From positions 62,001-126,000 of the forward strand of contig SUXZ01000001.1 in the NCBI GenBank assembly GCA_015060685.1: a stretch of DNA of 64,000 nucleotides. Direction: 5' to 3'. The notes below the pieces were generated by a model that was given only the letters and a program-made list of their open reading frames with translations, ran no database searches and was not told the origin of the DNA. Source of the stretch: Mediterranea massiliensis. GTDB lineage: Bacteria > Bacteroidota > Bacteroidia > Bacteroidales > Bacteroidaceae. This document shows, one piece after another, positions 62,703 through 64,000 of this stretch (position 1 is the first letter of the stretch; each line of letters begins with the position of its first letter). Both the position numbers and the translations under genes were made by a program.

Positions 62703-64000
62703 ATGAAACGAATACTACTATTATTACTAACATGTATCTTTACCTCCTTTGCCTTTGCGCAAGAGGAGGTGGATATTGACGAATTGAAACAATTGGCTAA
62801 TGCCGGTGATGCTGATGCTCAGTGGTATTTGGGTTGGCATTATTTGGCTGGTGAAGAGGTGGAGAAGAATGAAAAGATAGCTTTTAATCTTTTTATGAAG
62901 TCGGCCCAACAGGGGAATGAAGATGGGGAATACTACGTGGGATTGTGTTATTTTGAGGGAATCGTTGTGGAACAAGATGCTACAATCGCTTTTGATTGGT
63001 TCAGGAAGTCGGCTGAAAGGGGACATGATATGTCGCTACACATGTTGGGCGTTTGCTACGATGAAGGAATCGGAACGGATAGGGATGAAGAACAGGCTTT
63101 TCGATATTATATGTCTTCGGCAAATAAAGGATATGTCTTGGCTCAATATAACATCGGAATTGCATATCTGCTCGGAGGTTTAGGCACGGAACGAAATCCT
63201 AAATTAGCTTTTGAATGGTTGATGAAAGCGGCATATCAAGGACACCATTATGCGCAATATTTTATTGCAGGCTTTTTTTATGATGGTAACTACATGAAAA
63301 CCGATTATAGTAAGGCTTTCTATTGGTTTTCGAAGTCGGCCGAACAGAACAATGAAAATGCTTTGTTTTATCTTGGCAGATGTTACGAAAGTGGATTGGG
63401 GGTTCTCCCCTCGAATGAAGCCGCTTTTGCTTGTTTTAAGAAATCTGCTGAATTAGGATATCCACCGGCAAAATCGAAATTAGCTTATTATTACTTAACA
63501 GGGATAGCCACAGATAAAGATGAAAACTTGGGATATCAATGGGCAGTAGAGGCTGCGGCAGAGGATGAGCCGATGGGGTTGTGTTTGTTGGCAAGTTGTT
63601 TTGAGGCAGGAATTAGTGTGGAACGAGATGAAACAAAGGCATTTGAATATTATTTGAAGGCTGCGGAATTGGATGATGCAGTGGCTCAATATCGTATAGG
63701 TTTGATGTATTCGAATGGTAGAGGTGTGGGTAAAGATGAAGAAAAGGCTTTTTACTGGTGTGCTAAGGCGGCTAATCAAGGTTATTCAAGTGCGCAATAT
63801 ACAACGGCTTATTATTATTCGAATGGTATCGGTGTGAAGCGTGACTATGAGCGTGCTGTAAAATGGTATCGGGAAGCAATGGCCAATGGACATTCGTTGG
63901 CATATAACAATATGGCATATATGTATGTTGATGGTAAAGGGGTGGAGAAGAGCATGGAGATGGCCTTTGAAATGGTGAATAAAGCGATAGAATTGGAACC
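62703..64000 (+). CDS. Secreted Sel1-repeat (SLR) protein, truncated at the window edge
   Basis: The frame opens at 62703 with signal peptide MKRILLLLLTCIFTSFAFAQ and stays open to 64000 (about 432 residues). At least eleven Sel1-like repeats of about 36 residues follow, for example ‘AQYNIGIAYLLGGLGTERNP’ and ‘AQYRIGLMYSNGRGVGKDEE’, each with the A-x-x-x-(L/I)-(G/A)-x-x-(Y/F) and KAA-x-x-G pattern. Sel1 proteins are periplasmic scaffolds for protein-protein binding and are common next to accessory or effector genes. The C-terminal part is missing, so any catalytic domain beyond the repeats cannot be seen. Confidence 0.88.
   Translation, partial: MKRILLLLLTCIFTSFAFAQEEVDIDELKQLANAGDADAQWYLGWHYLAGEEVEKNEKIAFNLFMKSAQQGNEDGEYYVGLCYFEGIVVEQDATIAFDWFRKSAERGHDMSLHMLGVCYDEGIGTDRDEEQAFRYYMSSANKGYVLAQYNIGIAYLLGGLGTERNPKLAFEWLMKAAYQGHHYAQYFIAGFFYDGNYMKTDYSKAFYWFSKSAEQNNENALFYLGRCYESGLGVLPSNEAAFACFKKSAELGYPPAKSKLAYYYLTGIATDKDENLGYQWAVEAAAEDEPMGLCLLASCFEAGISVERDETKAFEYYLKAAELDDAVAQYRIGLMYSNGRGVGKDEEKAFYWCAKAANQGYSSAQYTTAYYYSNGIGVKRDYERAVKWYREAMANGHSLAYNNMAYMYVDGKGVEKSMEMAFEMVNKAIELE

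Overview
The window looks like the chromosome of a member of the Bacteroidales, probably a gut Bacteroides/Phocaeicola/Prevotella-like lineage. The support is family content rather than any database match: DUF3078, DUF4293, DUF4296, DUF4407, a TamL-type Omp85 lipoprotein, an Rpb6-like omega subunit, serine palmitoyltransferase beside a lipid kinase, and promoters of the Bacteroidota form TTG-N18-20-TAnnTTTG, several of which can be read directly. No rRNA, tRNA, CRISPR array or intact insertion sequence was seen.

From 1 to about 52.2 kb the region is mostly core genome with moderate GC. In order it holds: a truncated MATE exporter and yidC; a DUF3078 protein; a candidate small RNA; uvrB; bamD-rpoZ-DUF4293; an outer-membrane barrel and a LysM/receptor protein; uvrA and ybaK; a large hairpin-rich repeat and a POT peptide transporter; a repeat-filled stretch with a decayed short ORF and a perfect 30-bp inverted repeat; a GH43-like enzyme and an FNT channel; ileS-dksA-lspA-DUF4296; a TrmH methylase and TamL; an outer-membrane protein, Hsp20 and an AlaX-like editing protein; divergent spt and lipid kinase, then aspS and a four-domain GH43 lipoprotein; a DUF4139 protein and a ferredoxin-like protein; Nif3 with its zinc-ribbon partner; amn-holA; an XRE regulator; pyrK-pyrD; trmD, ligA and dapA. 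The themes are envelope biogenesis, DNA repair, translation, sphingolipid synthesis, pyrimidine synthesis and glycan breakdown.

At about 52.3 kb base composition turns sharply AT-rich, next to a perfect 13-bp inverted repeat, and an accessory region begins. Its left part, on the minus strand, runs in transcription order: secreted caspase-family protease, ECF-like sigma factor, single-pass membrane TPR protein, 113-aa protein of unknown function, SIR2-like NAD-binding protein, and secreted TPR-CHAT protease. The first five are translationally coupled or almost touching. I infer a protease-controlled sigma-factor pathway in which the membrane TPR protein is the candidate anti-sigma or sensor, with a SIR2 cassette that resembles anti-phage NADase effectors. 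This is the best candidate here for an undescribed system.

The right part (59.4-64 kb, plus strand) carries a protein with a split zinc-site signature, a coiled-coil protein coupled to a DUF4407 membrane protein, two small unknown proteins, and a secreted Sel1-repeat protein running off the end. A 33-nt two-part sequence occurs twice, upstream of the first gene and upstream of the next transcription unit, and is a candidate site for the locally encoded sigma factor or another regulator.
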